Positions 46,929 to 55,616 of a stretch of DNA of 64,000 bases are shown piece by piece. The DNA comes from Desulfonema magnum. GTDB taxonomy: Bacteria > Desulfobacterota > Desulfobacteria > Desulfobacterales > 4be13. Under the pieces are notes generated by a model. The model had not been told where the DNA came from. It saw nothing but the letters and a program-made list of their open reading frames with translations, and did not search any database. Numbering within the stretch: position 1 is the first letter of the stretch; every line of letters starts with the position of its first letter. A program made the translations under genes and the position numbers. The stretch lies in contig NZ_CP061800.1 of NCBI RefSeq assembly GCF_017377395.1, positions 5,725,633-5,789,632 on the forward strand, written 5' to 3'.

Positions 46929-47270
46929 AAGCTGTCACTTGACGACCGAAGCCTTTCTCCGGAAAAAGACTATTCATGGTTTGCCACAATGATCGTGAAT
47001 CCTGACAAACCAGCAAGAAACATCCTTTCCGGCGGGAAAATCCGACGTACAGAACCACCAAAGATATTTACGGAAAAGCTGTGTGCCGCGACCAAGGCTG
47101 ATATGCCAGGACTCTATGCTGAAGAAGGGATTTGGTATGATGCTTTGTTCGTGATTTCACAACTGATTGAAGCCAACCCGGCCAATAAAACCTTTCGTGA
47201 TCAGCGAGCGGACCTTCTTGAACAGGTGGGGCTTCATAAAGTGGCGGTGTCCGAAAAAAGTGAGAAGTGA
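46929..47270 (+). pseudogene. 3' remnant of a DUF928-like gene
   Basis: The frame is open from just after TGA 46926 to the TGA at 47268. The reading DYSWFATMIVNPDKPARNIL, IRRTEPPKIF, then LYAEEGIWYDALFVISQLIE and RDQRADLLEQVGL is the C-terminal part of DUF928-type proteins, which end in a short helical repeat like this. The N-terminal signal peptide and about half of the domain are missing, and the frame starts right at the end of a family B element. An ATG at 46989 could start a 93-residue peptide, but no ribosome site supports it. Best read as a truncated gene. Confidence 0.55.
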
Positions 47271-47301
47271 GAAGCGATATCGCTACAGATAAGCATATAA
47301 C

Positions 47302-47395
47302 ATGTAGGGTGGGTGCAGCGAAGCGAAACCCACCAAACAGCATTTAGCGCAGACGGTGGGTTTCGCTTCGCTACACCCACCCTACATTTTGGGCA
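47302..47395. repeat. Inverted repeat, family D
   Basis: Arms GTAGGGTGGGTGCAGCGAAG and its inverse, about 94 bp in total. Downstream (47420-47465) are short AATTTTTCAAATT / AATTGCAAATTTG palindromes. Confidence 0.7.
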
Positions 47396-47513
47396 GATTA
47401 TTATATCCGGGTTGTTTGTAGCACAATTTTTCAAATTGTGCCTGAACAAATTGCAAATTTGTTCTATATCAAATTATTGTTCATTCTGTCCGGACTATTT
47501 ATGGAATCATGTA

Positions 47514-48605
47514 CTAAGAATTTGAAAGCGATGTTTTTTGCTCTGATTTTATCGCAAGCCTGATCACATAAATCACAACCGAAATTCCCGCGGCAAGTGA
47601 CACCAGAAAAAGAATCAAAGGAGAATAGTCAGGAATGACGTTAAGCTCGGACACTTCAAAAAAGGGTTTAAGATAAGCTGTCCGTACCATATCCCGCATC
47701 ATAATCATGGAGAATACCAGAACAAGCACTGAAACCACGGAAGCCCTGACCTTGCGATAAATGCCAAAAACAAGTGTGAGTGCGGTTAAGGCAAGACTGA
47801 TCAGAAAGATCGTGGTGTGAATCACGCTTTTTCCCATGAAAAGCTGCATAATATCTCCGGGCAGACTCACCAGAAACCAGAAGCCAATGACAATCTGAAT
47901 CATTGTGGCAGAGGTGAACCACTTCATTCCCTGGTCAGCATTTTCTTTGGCAAAAGCAACTCCTTTCTTTTGTTTCAAAGACCATATGATGGCAATAAAA
48001 AGCCCGCCAATGGCCACAGACGCGGTCATAAAGTGGAGAAACCTGGGAAAAAGGCTCGGTTCGGACAGGTTCAGCAATGTTCCATGGGGATTTTGAAAAT
48101 AGCTCACCCATGATGCCGGCGTCAGCATCATACTCATGTTGTTTGTAAAAAGAAATCCCACAAAAAGGAGAATCAGAACTGTTGCGCCAATAAAATAGCC
48201 GCGGGTTCCTCCTGCTTTCGCGTCAAACTTAAATTTGTAAAAATATGCGCTGTAGTAGGCAATGATAAGCAGTCCCACAACAGAGAGCCACCAGACACCC
48301 ATGAGCAGAGAACTCACATACATGAAATGTCCGTAAAGAACTTGGAGAAACAAAAGCGGCGCGACACCGAAGTTGACAGTAAACGCGATGATGAATGTCA
48401 GCTTCCGTGACATATCTCTTTCAAGAGAATCTGTGCTGATTCCGGAATCCCGTTTCAGATAATTAAAAAACGCGATAAATCCGCCCCCCACCATGATATT
48501 CATAAAAAGAATATGAAGCATAAATGTCAGAATGAGAAAAAATTTGAACCATCCCCAGGGAACAGGAATGGCATCAGGGGCAGGAACAAGGATCGAGGCA
48601 TCCAT
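47514..48605 (-). CDS. Multi-pass membrane protein, distantly cytochrome bd-like
   Basis: A 363-residue protein with about nine membrane helices. Histidines are placed inside helices: FMLHILFMNIMVGGGFIAFF, LFLQVLYGHFMYVSSL, FPRFLHFMTASVAIGGLF and GKSVIHTTIF. This pattern suggests heme b ligation, and the general look is that of CydA-like or related quinol-oxidising subunits, but the classical CydA Q-loop is absent. It may be the membrane subunit of a respiratory complex whose partners are not adjacent, or a stand-alone protein. The ATG follows GAGGAG. Function uncertain. Confidence 0.6.
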   Translation of the reverse strand: MDASILVPAPDAIPVPWGWFKFFLILTFMLHILFMNIMVGGGFIAFFNYLKRDSGISTDSLERDMSRKLTFIIAFTVNFGVAPLLFLQVLYGHFMYVSSLLMGVWWLSVVGLLIIAYYSAYFYKFKFDAKAGGTRGYFIGATVLILLFVGFLFTNNMSMMLTPASWVSYFQNPHGTLLNLSEPSLFPRFLHFMTASVAIGGLFIAIIWSLKQKKGVAFAKENADQGMKWFTSATMIQIVIGFWFLVSLPGDIMQLFMGKSVIHTTIFLISLALTALTLVFGIYRKVRASVVSVLVLVFSMIMMRDMVRTAYLKPFFEVSELNVIPDYSPLILFLVSLAAGISVVIYVIRLAIKSEQKTSLSNS

Positions 48606-48689
48606 TTTAAAATCTCCTCTTGTTATTCATGTCACTTGATGATCAGGGTTTTGGATCTGTTTTCGACAAAAGCCTGTCATTTCGTCCGA

Positions 48690-49301
48690 GGACCCGATCA
48701 AAAATTTTTTATAGATTTTTTTTCTGAGAACGGCGGAGAAATCCGGCTTTCTGCTCCGGGGACAGCGTACCGTTCCGGGAAAAAGCCGGGTTTCTTGCCC
48801 GGACACATCTTTTTTTCTGAGAACGGCGGAGAAACCCGGCTTTCTGCTCCGGGGACAGCGTACCGTTCCGGGAAAAAGCCGGGTTTCTTGCCCGGACACA
48901 TCTTTTTTTCTGAGAACGGCGGAGAAACCCGGCTTTCTGCTCCGGGGACAGCGTACCGTTCCGGGAAAAAGCCGGGTTTCTTGCCCGGACACATCTTTTT
49001 TTCTGAGAACGGCGGAGAAACCCGGCTTTCTGCTCCGGGGACAGCGGATCGTTCCGGGAAAAAGCCGGGTTTCTTGCCCGGACACATCTTTTTTTCTGAG
49101 AACGGCGGAGAAACCCGGCTTTCTGCTCCGGGGACAGCGGATCATTCCGGGAAAAAGCCGGGTTTCTTGCCCGGACACATCTTTTTTTCTGAGAACGGCG
49201 GAGAAACCCGGCTTTTTGCTCCGGGGACAGCGTACCGTTCCGGGAAAAAGCCGGGTTTCTTGCCCTGTCAGATATCGAAAACTTATGGTTAAATATTTAT
49301 C
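48690..49301. repeat. Six-copy 93-bp tandem array derived from a family A element
   Basis: The unit CTGAGAACGGCGGAGAAACC...AAAAAGCCGGGTTTCTTGCC...CACATCTTTTTT repeats with GAACGGC at 48728, 48821, 48914, 49007, 49100 and 49193. The flanks ATCAAAAATTTTTTATAG and CGAAAACTTATGGTTAAATA are family A ends, so only the interior was amplified. Because 93 is divisible by three, long stop-free frames result in several frames; they are not genes. Confidence 0.9.
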
Positions 49302-49992
49302 AGGATTTTTCGGAAATCATCTGCCCGGTCAGTTCAGCGACAGAGCGAGAGACCAGCTCTCCTTCAAGAAATATCTTTATCTTTGTGTGATCATTGGCGA
49401 GATATCTCAGCAGCGGTTTCAATGATTCAGCATCCAAAAGAGCGGCAGTCCGTGCGGCAAGCCCTCGGTGAACGGCATCTTCCGAATTCATATAAGGGGC
49501 GAGAAAAGGGGCAGCGTCTTTCACGAGTTCCGGTCTGACCCGGGCCAGTCTTCCCAGCCCCCAGAGAACACCTCTTTGCAAAATTTCATGTTCAATGAAG
49601 TTACCATCCTCTCTGATGTAGGAAATAAGAATACAGTGATATTCCTCAGCCAGTTTTTTGCTCTGAGCCATGATTTCGCCCATGGCCTCGGGGGACCCCC
49701 AGCCGATCCCGCCGGATTCATCGTTCAGATTCCATAAAAGGCGACGCATGATCACACGGGCCGACTCCGTATCCTGTTCAGCAAGGCGTGAAACAACCAT
49801 ACCCATTGCTGTGACAGCCCGCCATTTTATCATTTCATCGGAATTGTAAAGAAAGGAAAACAGAGGGTTGATCACCTGCCTTGCGGGAAACGGGCGGATT
49901 TCTTCAAGGCTTCTTTCAAAATTTTTCTGAGTGAGAAGTTCCAGAATTTTCTTTTTTAATTTTCTGCCGCTGTATTTAATGGTTTTTGACAT
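49300..49992 (-). CDS. HEAT-repeat-like protein (DVU0298-like)
   Basis: A 230-residue soluble helical protein: LKKKILELLTQKNFERSLEE, INPLFSFLYNSDEMIKWRAV, then LNDESGGIGWGSPEAMGEIM, REDGNFIEHEILQRGVLWGL and LKPLLRYLANDHTKIKIF. The paired helices and GWGSPEAMGEI block recall DVU0298-type proteins known from sulfate reducers, whose role is not established. The start has no clear ribosome site. The stop codon lies at the outer end of the 93-bp array. It heads the redox cluster in position but is transcribed separately from the DsrE-like gene (about 650 bp apart in the minus direction, upstream gene boundary at 50347). Confidence 0.65.
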   Translation of the reverse strand: MSKTIKYSGRKLKKKILELLTQKNFERSLEEIRPFPARQVINPLFSFLYNSDEMIKWRAVTAMGMVVSRLAEQDTESARVIMRRLLWNLNDESGGIGWGSPEAMGEIMAQSKKLAEEYHCILISYIREDGNFIEHEILQRGVLWGLGRLARVRPELVKDAAPFLAPYMNSEDAVHRGLAARTAALLDAESLKPLLRYLANDHTKIKIFLEGELVSRSVAELTGQMISEKS

Positions 49993-50026
49993 TTCTGATC
50001 ATTTGTTATGATAAAAAGTTCAATGT

Positions 50027-50202
50027 CAGCAGATCGAAAAGTTTTTCGGGCCAAAAGGAGTGCGGAAATGGAGCGAAGCGGAATTTTCGCAATTTCTTCA
50101 ATGATCCGAAGCGGTTTCTGCGAAAATTCCGCTTCGCTCCATTTCCGAACTCCGGAGAATTGCCATCCGAAATAAGAGGTTAGAAATCTTTTCGATCTAC
50201 TG
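50027..50202. repeat. Palindromic element, family B, with a GCGAAGCGGAATTTTCGC interior
   Basis: Ends CAGCAGATCGAAAAGTTTTT and TCTTTTCGATCTACTG. The interior is a long inverted pair GGAGTGCGGAAATGGAGCGA / TCGCTCCATTTCCGAACTCC. The following 50203-50346 has no gene; a frame open after the DsrE stop there (SLYESKFGAAYLALFERIGR) is noted separately. Confidence 0.65.
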
Positions 50203-50346
50203 AATGTTCAGCTTAGAAAAAATCTTGACAATCAAACAATTTTTTACATATAAAAAAGACGCACGACCGATACGTTCAAACAGAGCGAGGTAGGCCGCGC
50301 CGAACTTACTTTCATAAAGGCTCCTGGCATGAGCTGGCTGGGAGCT

Positions 50347-50694
50347 TTAAAATATGACAACCTCAAAGTTGTCTTCACGATAACGAGCCATACTCGGATG
50401 ACCGGACATTTCATCCAGTAGTTGCAAAGATTGTTCTTTTGCCGCTTCCAATGTGCCCATTTTGTTTGAACAGGCTTTGCATACGCCATCCGCAAGTCCT
50501 GCATCTTTTACCTTTTCCCATAATTGGTGCAGCGGATTTTCCGCTTTTGCCAGTTCAGGGATTAATTTTGTGGCCGAGCCTTCAATGACCACTTTTACTT
50601 CCCAGCCTTTTTCTTTCATATCCAGCGCGTTCAGCAGCACATGGATGAAACACATGGGATCACCATTGAATACAAACATCGCAATTTTTTTCAT
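50347..50694 (-). CDS. DsrE-family protein
   Basis: A 115-residue protein with the DsrE/DsrF-like alpha/beta fold: KKIAMFVFNGDPMCFIHVLL, GWEVKVVIEGSATKLI, and the block DGVCKACSNKMG with two cysteines, then FEVVIF. The cysteine pair near residue 72-75 resembles the active position of sulfur-carrier DsrE-like proteins. It is the last gene of a run (ferredoxin, flavoprotein) on the minus strand, 21 bp after the ferredoxin. It may carry sulfane sulfur or have a redox regulatory role; the partner is not known. Confidence 0.75.
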   Translation of the reverse strand: MKKIAMFVFNGDPMCFIHVLLNALDMKEKGWEVKVVIEGSATKLIPELAKAENPLHQLWEKVKDAGLADGVCKACSNKMGTLEAAKEQSLQLLDEMSGHPSMARYREDNFEVVIF

Positions 50695-50715
50695 TTTAGC
50701 TATCTCATTCCTTTG

Positions 50716-50907
50716 TTAAGGTTCTTGCCAGAAGATACAATCTGCGGGGCAATTCTTTATAGCTTCGTCAACCTCGGATTCGGGATACATGGGTAATTCG
50801 GCAACGCTGACATATCCTAACTCACTGAGATTGAAAACAGAGGGACACACCTCCTCGCATACGCCGCACAGAATACATTCGCTGAGTTCAACAACCGGTA
50901 TTTTCAT
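50716..50907 (-). CDS. [4Fe-4S] ferredoxin
   Basis: A 63-residue acidic protein with one cluster site: CILCGVCEEVCP near the N-terminus and the closing NCPADCIFW. The CxxCxxCxxxCP motif is complete, and the C-terminal CP donates to the same or a second partial site. It resembles the monocluster ferredoxins of sulfate reducers. It starts 7 bp after the flavoprotein stop with little ribosome site, so it is probably coupled. It may pass electrons to the flavodiiron protein or the neighbouring oxidoreductase. Confidence 0.85.
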   Translation of the reverse strand: MKIPVVELSECILCGVCEEVCPSVFNLSELGYVSVAELPMYPESEVDEAIKNCPADCIFWQEP

Positions 50908-50914
50908 AACAGAA

Positions 50915-52102
50915 CTAACCGTTTATCTTCTTTCCGATGATTTTGCCAAGTTCGGTGCATTTTTCCACTGCTGCCTTATCCGGAACATACTGAATTTTGA
51001 GACCGGGATCCGCCATTTCAAATTTCATGGCTTCAAGTTCATTGTTAATCAGCTTGACAGATTCGCCGCTCCATCCGTAAGACCCGAAGGCCGCGCCGAT
51101 TTTATTCAGCGGCTTCAGTCCTTTCATGTAAGTCAGAAAATCGCTGACCGTGGGAAACAGGCCGTTGTTCAATGTGGGAGAGCCGATAATGACGGCCTTT
51201 GCGTCCAGGACCTCTGTCATAATATCGCTGCGATGCCATTCTCTGAGCTTCATGGGCCTGACATTCACCCCTTCTTCGGCAAGGCCCGAGGCAATCGCAT
51301 GTGCCATTGTTTCGGTGCTGTGCCACATGGTATCATAAACAATGACAGCTTTTTTCCTGGTGTTTTCCTGTTTGCTCCATTCCACATAAGCGTTGATGAT
51401 TTTTCCGGGGTCTTTTCGCCACAAAATCCCGTGGTCAGGACAGATCATATTAAATTCCAGTCCCATTTTTGTGATTTTTTCCACCAACTTGAGAATCAGC
51501 GGCGAATAAAGCAGGAGGATATTGGCGAAATACTTCTTTGCATGAGACATGATCACATGACCCACGACATCGTCAAATTTTTCATACCCCGCATAATGCT
51601 GACCAAAGGCATCGCTGGAGAAAAGAATTTTGTCTTCTTTCACATAAGTGAACATGCTGTCGGGCCAGTGGAGCATCCGGGTTTCAAGAAAGGTGAGGGT
51701 TCTGCTCCCCAGGGTCAGTTCCTCACCATTTTTCAGCGGATGATAGTTCCATTTCTGAGGAAAATGACGGGAAAGATTTTTTTCGCCCATTTGGGAACAG
51801 AGCAGCGGCTTGTCTTCTCCGATTCTGTGCATGACCCTCGGCAACCCCCCGGAGTGATCCATTTCCGTGTGATTGCTGATCATGTAGTCAATTTTTTTAG
51901 GATCAGCGATCTGAGAAATCTTATCTAAGAGCTGATCTGCAAACTCTTTTTTTACGGTGTCAATAAGGGCAATCTTTTCATCAACAATCAGAAACGAATT
52001 GTAACTTGTGCCCATATGGGTGGAATAACCATGGAAATCTCTGATATTCCAATCCGTCACACCGACATCATAGATTCCCTTTGCAATTTCGACCGGTTTC
52101 AT
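50915..52102 (-). CDS. A-type flavoprotein / flavodiiron protein (FprA, rubredoxin:oxygen oxidoreductase-like)
   Basis: A 395-residue enzyme. The metallo-beta-lactamase half (1-250) has the diiron ligands in SNHTEMDHSGG (HxExDH), MLHWPDSMFTY, LFSSDAFGQH and CPDHGILWR. The flavodoxin half (about 255-395) binds FMN through VIVYDTMWHSTETMAHAIA and GSYGWSGES. It reduces oxygen to water, or NO to N2O, with electrons from rubredoxin; a rubredoxin gene lies upstream on the same strand. It lacks a fused rubredoxin. The ATG follows GGGGAGGAG. This is the core of the oxygen-defence cluster. Confidence 0.93.
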   Translation of the reverse strand: MKPVEIAKGIYDVGVTDWNIRDFHGYSTHMGTSYNSFLIVDEKIALIDTVKKEFADQLLDKISQIADPKKIDYMISNHTEMDHSGGLPRVMHRIGEDKPLLCSQMGEKNLSRHFPQKWNYHPLKNGEELTLGSRTLTFLETRMLHWPDSMFTYVKEDKILFSSDAFGQHYAGYEKFDDVVGHVIMSHAKKYFANILLLYSPLILKLVEKITKMGLEFNMICPDHGILWRKDPGKIINAYVEWSKQENTRKKAVIVYDTMWHSTETMAHAIASGLAEEGVNVRPMKLREWHRSDIMTEVLDAKAVIIGSPTLNNGLFPTVSDFLTYMKGLKPLNKIGAAFGSYGWSGESVKLINNELEAMKFEMADPGLKIQYVPDKAAVEKCTELGKIIGKKING

Positions 52103-52549
52103 CTTACTCTCCTCCCCTAAAGCAATCAGTAAATTTGAAAAATTATCTGGTTTCTCCTGGCCTGCATACAGCAGGCTAAGATCATAATTTTGCGGGATCA
52201 GGTTTACAATTTTACCAGTGATCCGGTAAAATATTTCAGAAGGGATTTCAAACCCGGTCCGGCAAAAGGACAGACACGAAATGCATCTTCAGATTGCGCT
52301 GGCAGGGTGAGCAAGGTGCAAAAAATGAAGCCGGACACCTCCTTGAATGCGGTTTGCCCACCCTGCATGGCCTGATGTGTGTAAGTTGCGAACTCCGTCT
52401 GACAAAAGGCAAAAAATTAAAATTGGCGAAGCAAAACACCGCTCCGCTGAAAATCAAATCCCTTTTTACCGGTCAGAGAGCGGTTTGAAAAACGTCTTTT
52501 GTCAGCATAAAAGGGCATAGATAAACGATCACATCTCACTCTCCGAGGG

Positions 52550-52708
52550 TTATTCTTTGCTGAACTCTTCCTTTGAGGCCCCGCATATCGGACATACCCA
52601 GTCATCCGGGATATCTTCAAATTTTGTACCGGGATCAATATCATTGTCCGGATCTCCCGCCTCGGGATCATAAACATAACCGCAAACATTGCATACATAT
52701 TTGTCCAT
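52550..52708 (-). CDS. Rubredoxin
   Basis: A 52-residue protein, complete: MDKYVCNVCGYVYDPEAG and PDDWVCPICGASKEEF carry the two CxxC knuckles that hold one iron. Length and motifs are those of classical rubredoxins. It follows AAGGAGG by seven bases. As the electron donor for the FprA-type flavoprotein 450 bp downstream, it would complete an oxygen-reducing chain. The interval 52103-52549 holds only small palindromes (TTTTACCAGTGATCCGGTAAA in pieces) and GCAGGGTGGGC-type repeats. Confidence 0.95.
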   Translation of the reverse strand: MDKYVCNVCGYVYDPEAGDPDNDIDPGTKFEDIPDDWVCPICGASKEEFSKE

Positions 52709-52744
52709 TCCAATATCCTCCTTAAAATTATAAGTTAAATATCA

Positions 52745-52936
52745 TCACTCATCTGTCTCCTGGATTGAGATATTTGCCTGAATACCTCGTTCCGAGAAGC
52801 TATCTTTCAGATGCTCTACGACTTTTTCTTCAACCTTCTTTTTAATCAGGGCCGGAGCCAGCTTACCAAAAGCTTTGGCCATGGGAGATTCTTGCTCCGC
52901 CACTTCCTGTGAATTTGTTATTTCTATGACGATCAT
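52745..52936 (-). CDS. Small conserved-looking protein of unknown function
   Basis: A 63-residue acidic protein (MIVIEITNSQEVAEQESPMA, ALIKKKVEEKVVEHLKDSF, IQANISIQETDE). It starts 3 bp after the stop of the oxidoreductase gene, so translation is coupled, and it lies 36 bp before the rubredoxin. A second ATG at residue 19 is possible. The middle is a long amphipathic helix. I do not recognise the family; position suggests a part in the same redox module. Confidence 0.6.
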   Translation of the reverse strand: MIVIEITNSQEVAEQESPMAKAFGKLAPALIKKKVEEKVVEHLKDSFSERGIQANISIQETDE

Positions 52937-52939
52937 TGA

Positions 52940-53908
52940 TTATAACTCGTTTGTTAAACTGATCACTCTTTTTTCGATCTCATCACGCACATTGCGCATG
53001 AATTCAATATCCTCTCCGGCCGGATCCGGCAATTCCCAGTCCCGCATCTCAGCACCTGGTACAAAGGGGCATTCCTCACCGCAGCCCATGGTGATAATCA
53101 TATCAGGCTTTATTTTTTCAATAGCCGCTTCAATGGACTGAGGCGTGCGAAATTCCATGTCAATTCCTTTTTCCTGCATGGCTTTCACCATGACGGGGCT
53201 GATGTTGTCCGCAGGTGTGCTGCCCCCGTTCAGAACCTCAATCTTATCTCCGCTGAGATACTGAGCAAAGGCACTTGCCATCTGACTCCGGCACGCGTTT
53301 TCCCGACACGCGAACAAAATTTTTTTTCTGCCCAGAAACGGTGTCAGAAGATTATTCACCGCGGTTTTGACATCCTCAAGCACCGACGGATGTTTTTCCA
53401 TATCTCCGCGATGTTCGATTTCCCGGTACGTGAGACTGCCTTCATAGCTTGCTCCCACTGCGTCAAAGAAATAAGTTGCCGTCAGGTGAAGACCTTCAAA
53501 AAGATTTTTTCCTTTTGTGGCTCCCACGGCAAGTATAAAACCGCGTCTCATCTTCCTGCCGGGATCCGTCAGCTTGAGTTTGTACTTCCTGGCCCAGAGG
53601 GTCTGACATCTGTCAATAAGGGCCTTGAGCTGTGCTGTTACATTATAAAAAAACATGGGACTGGCCGCGACAATAACATCAGCCTGACGCAGCAGGGGAT
53701 AAATTTCATACTTCATGTCATCTTTAATGGGACAAAATCCCTTTTTTTCACAGGTCGTGTATTCCTTACATGGCACGATATTTTTTTTATCCACGTCAAC
53801 GACATGGGTTTGCGCTCCCAGTTCTTCAGCTTCTTTCATGAAAGCTGAAAGCAAAAAATCCGAGTTTCCTTTTTTACGGGGACTTCCTTGTAATCCAAGT
53901 ACCAGCAT
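52940..53908 (-). CDS. NAD(P)H-dependent FMN reductase fused to arsenate reductase/LMW-phosphatase domain
   Basis: About 322 residues from ATG 53908, which follows AAGGAG by nine bases; a longer frame upstream has no site. The N-terminal half (1-190) is a flavodoxin-fold reductase (LGLQGSPRKKGNSDFLL, CKEYTTCEKKGFCPIKDDM, VAASPMFFYNVTAQLKALID). The C-terminal half (about 195-322) is a low-molecular-weight phosphatase/ArsC fold with the P-loop FACRENACRSQMA, GSTPADNISP and MGCGEECPFVPGAEMRDWEL. The P-loop is C-x5-R-S. Such a fusion could reduce arsenate with flavin-derived electrons; coupling is inferred. Confidence 0.85.
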   Translation of the reverse strand: MLVLGLQGSPRKKGNSDFLLSAFMKEAEELGAQTHVVDVDKKNIVPCKEYTTCEKKGFCPIKDDMKYEIYPLLRQADVIVAASPMFFYNVTAQLKALIDRCQTLWARKYKLKLTDPGRKMRRGFILAVGATKGKNLFEGLHLTATYFFDAVGASYEGSLTYREIEHRGDMEKHPSVLEDVKTAVNNLLTPFLGRKKILFACRENACRSQMASAFAQYLSGDKIEVLNGGSTPADNISPVMVKAMQEKGIDMEFRTPQSIEAAIEKIKPDMIITMGCGEECPFVPGAEMRDWELPDPAGEDIEFMRNVRDEIEKRVISLTNEL

Positions 53909-53974
53909 AATCAAAAGCTCCTTAGGGTTATAGACTATCAAAGCAGAGGCACATCACCAGCAATCCCTGCGATA

Positions 53975-54364
53975 TCAGCCGTCAGCTTTTTTCTGATGAC
54001 ACTTTGAACATGAGGTGGGGCCTGTCTTTTCCCCGGCTTTTTTCTTTTCTTTGTGACATTTGACACATTGCTTGTTCATAACCTGCTTTTTTTTCAGCTT
54101 TCCCTCAGCTTTTAATTTTTCTATGGAGCCAGGAGCTTGCGGGAATGCCTCATGACAAACATTGCAGTCCTTCAGTGTTTCCTGATGTGTGTGATGGGGA
54201 AAAGGAACGATTCCTTTGGTTCCGCCAAAAAGTTCCATATCTTTGGCACCTTTATTCTGTTCCGCAACAGTGTTCTGTTCTGCAACAGTGTTCTGTTCCG
54301 CAACGGCCATTGCAGCCACCAGTATCATTCCGATAATTATCGCCGTGATTACTCTTACTTTCAC
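53975..54364 (-). CDS. Periplasmic three-heme class III (c7-type) cytochrome c
   Basis: A 129-residue protein from GTG 54364 (AGGAG before it). A signal peptide (about 1-22, ends AMA-VAEQ) is followed by three copies of VAEQNT, then the heme region with HHTHQ, CNVCH, CVKCH and CSKCH. That gives three CxxCH sites with further histidines, as in c7/c3-type cytochromes. It would shuttle electrons in the periplasm. The three VAEQNT units come from an 18-21-bp DNA repeat (about 54257-54303) next to the signal cleavage site, so they only lengthen the mature N-terminus. Confidence 0.88.
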   Translation of the reverse strand: MKVRVITAIIIGMILVAAMAVAEQNTVAEQNTVAEQNKGAKDMELFGGTKGIVPFPHHTHQETLKDCNVCHEAFPQAPGSIEKLKAEGKLKKKQVMNKQCVKCHKEKKKAGEKTGPTSCSKCHQKKADG

Positions 54365-54387
54365 TTCTTGTCTCCTTATGTAAAAAA

Positions 54388-54480
54388 ATTCTGATGATAA
54401 CGGATTTGGGGGAGGCTTGCGAAAGCCGGCTGAAGAAGCTACTATCAGCGGCTTCTACAGCCAGCTATCATAATCGCGGA
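54388..54480. repeat. Half of a family C element
   Basis: TTCTGATGATAACGGATTTG followed by GGGGAGG matches the left end of family C. After it come GCGAAAGCCGGCTGAAGAAG-type inverted pieces. The stretch 54480-54838 has no gene. Confidence 0.5.
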
Positions 54481-54838
54481 ATCTGTTAAACTGTTCCGCC
54501 GGACTTTGCAATCCGTCGTAGTTTTTTACAGCCTGCGAATTCACAAATGCAAGTTTGCACCGGATTTGCAGGCTTGTCAATAAAAAATTTTGAAATTCCT
54601 TTGAAATCGGTTATCAGGACCAATAAAAAATATGAAAGACACTGCCGGATGTTTTGCGACTTCTTTAAAGCCTGCGTTCTTTTGCAGGACAGGGTTGCAA
54701 ACGGTACCATCCTCAAAAACCCCTTGACGATGTTCATATATTTGTATATTTTTATATCATAAAATCAATTTTTATCTTATATTAGGTTTTAAAAGCGTGT
54801 TTGAAAAGTAAAGAATATGAGTAATCATAAGTGGCTGT

Positions 54839-55316
54839 TTTTTGCCACGAAGACACGAAGACGCGAAGGCTCACGAAGTTTCTTTGTGTCTTCGTGCTTT
54901 TGTGGCTGATTTTTTTGCCACGAAGACCCGAAGGTTCGCGAAGTTTCTTTGTGTCACTTTGTGTCTTCGTGCCTTTGTGTCTGATTTTTTTGCCACGAAG
55001 TCACGAAGGTTCACGAAGCTTCTTTGTGTCACTTTGTGTCTTCGTGCCTTTGTGGCTGTTTTTTTTGCCACGAAGACACGAAGCCACGAAGGTTCACGAA
55101 GTTTCTTTGTGTCACTTTGTGTCTTCGTGCCTTTGTGGCTGATTTTTTTGCCACAAAGACACGAAGTCACGAAGTTTCTTTGTGTCACTTTGTGTCTTCG
55201 TGCCTTTGTGGCTGATTTTTTTGCCACGAAGCCACGAAGCCACGAAGGTTCACGAAGCTTCTTTGTGTCACTTTGTGTCTTCGTGCCTTTGTGGCTGATT
55301 TTTTTGCCACGAAGAT
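54839..55316. repeat. Tandem GCCACGAAGACACGAAG array, about six and a half units
   Basis: Units of 73-81 bp begin with TTTTTTGCCACGAAG at about 54839, 54912, 54988, 55062, 55143, 55218 and 55300. Each continues with TTCTTTGTGTCACTTTGTGT and CTTCGTGCCTTTGTGGCTG, so the two ends are partly inverse and can fold. Lengths vary between units. Stop-free frames here are by-products. Confidence 0.85.
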
Positions 55317-55451
55317 ACCGGGAGGCTGTCCCTGACGCCTCTTTAAAAAGACATGTCCTGAAAAAATGCGACCGTGACACGGAGCTATGATCATTCTCTC
55401 TTATGACTGCTCATATTCCTTGCTTTTCAAACAGGCTCTAAGAAAAAAATT

Positions 55452-55538
55452 ATCCGGAGTGCCAAACTTGCAGTTTGGCGATATCTCTGATGCCCGGAAA
55501 CCGGATATTTCTGCCAAACTGCAAGTTTGGCACTCCGT
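55452..55538. repeat. Hairpin repeat, family F
   Basis: ATCCGGAGTGCCAAACTTGC and GCAAGTTTGGCACTCCG enclose an inner pair CAGTTTGGC/GCCAAACTG. It lies about 80 bp before the acyl-CoA ligase start. Confidence 0.65.
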
Positions 55539-55616
55539 TTGCATGAACTTGAAATCATAAGCTCATTATCTTTAAAGCTTTTAAAATAAGGATCGTTTTT
55601 AGAAACAGAGGAAAAT

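Noticed and set aside
48513..49292. Long stop-free frames over the 93-bp array on both strands (up to 259 codons)
   Set aside because: They arise because the 93-bp unit is divisible by three and lacks stops; the text is repetitive, without start signals, and the DNA is a hairpin array.
50789..51928. 379-codon plus-strand frame opposite the flavoprotein
   Set aside because: The minus-strand FprA gene has all diiron and FMN motifs; the plus frame reads as a shadow.
54839..55316. Possible CRISPR array from regularly spaced repeats
   Set aside because: The spacers are themselves repeated, unit length varies, and no cas gene is near. The same holds for the arrays at 30540 and 48690.
54842..55390. 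Frames across the CACGAAG array (182 and 169 codons)
   Set aside because: Simple repeat translation (such as VSLCVFVPLW units), no start signals, and units vary in length.
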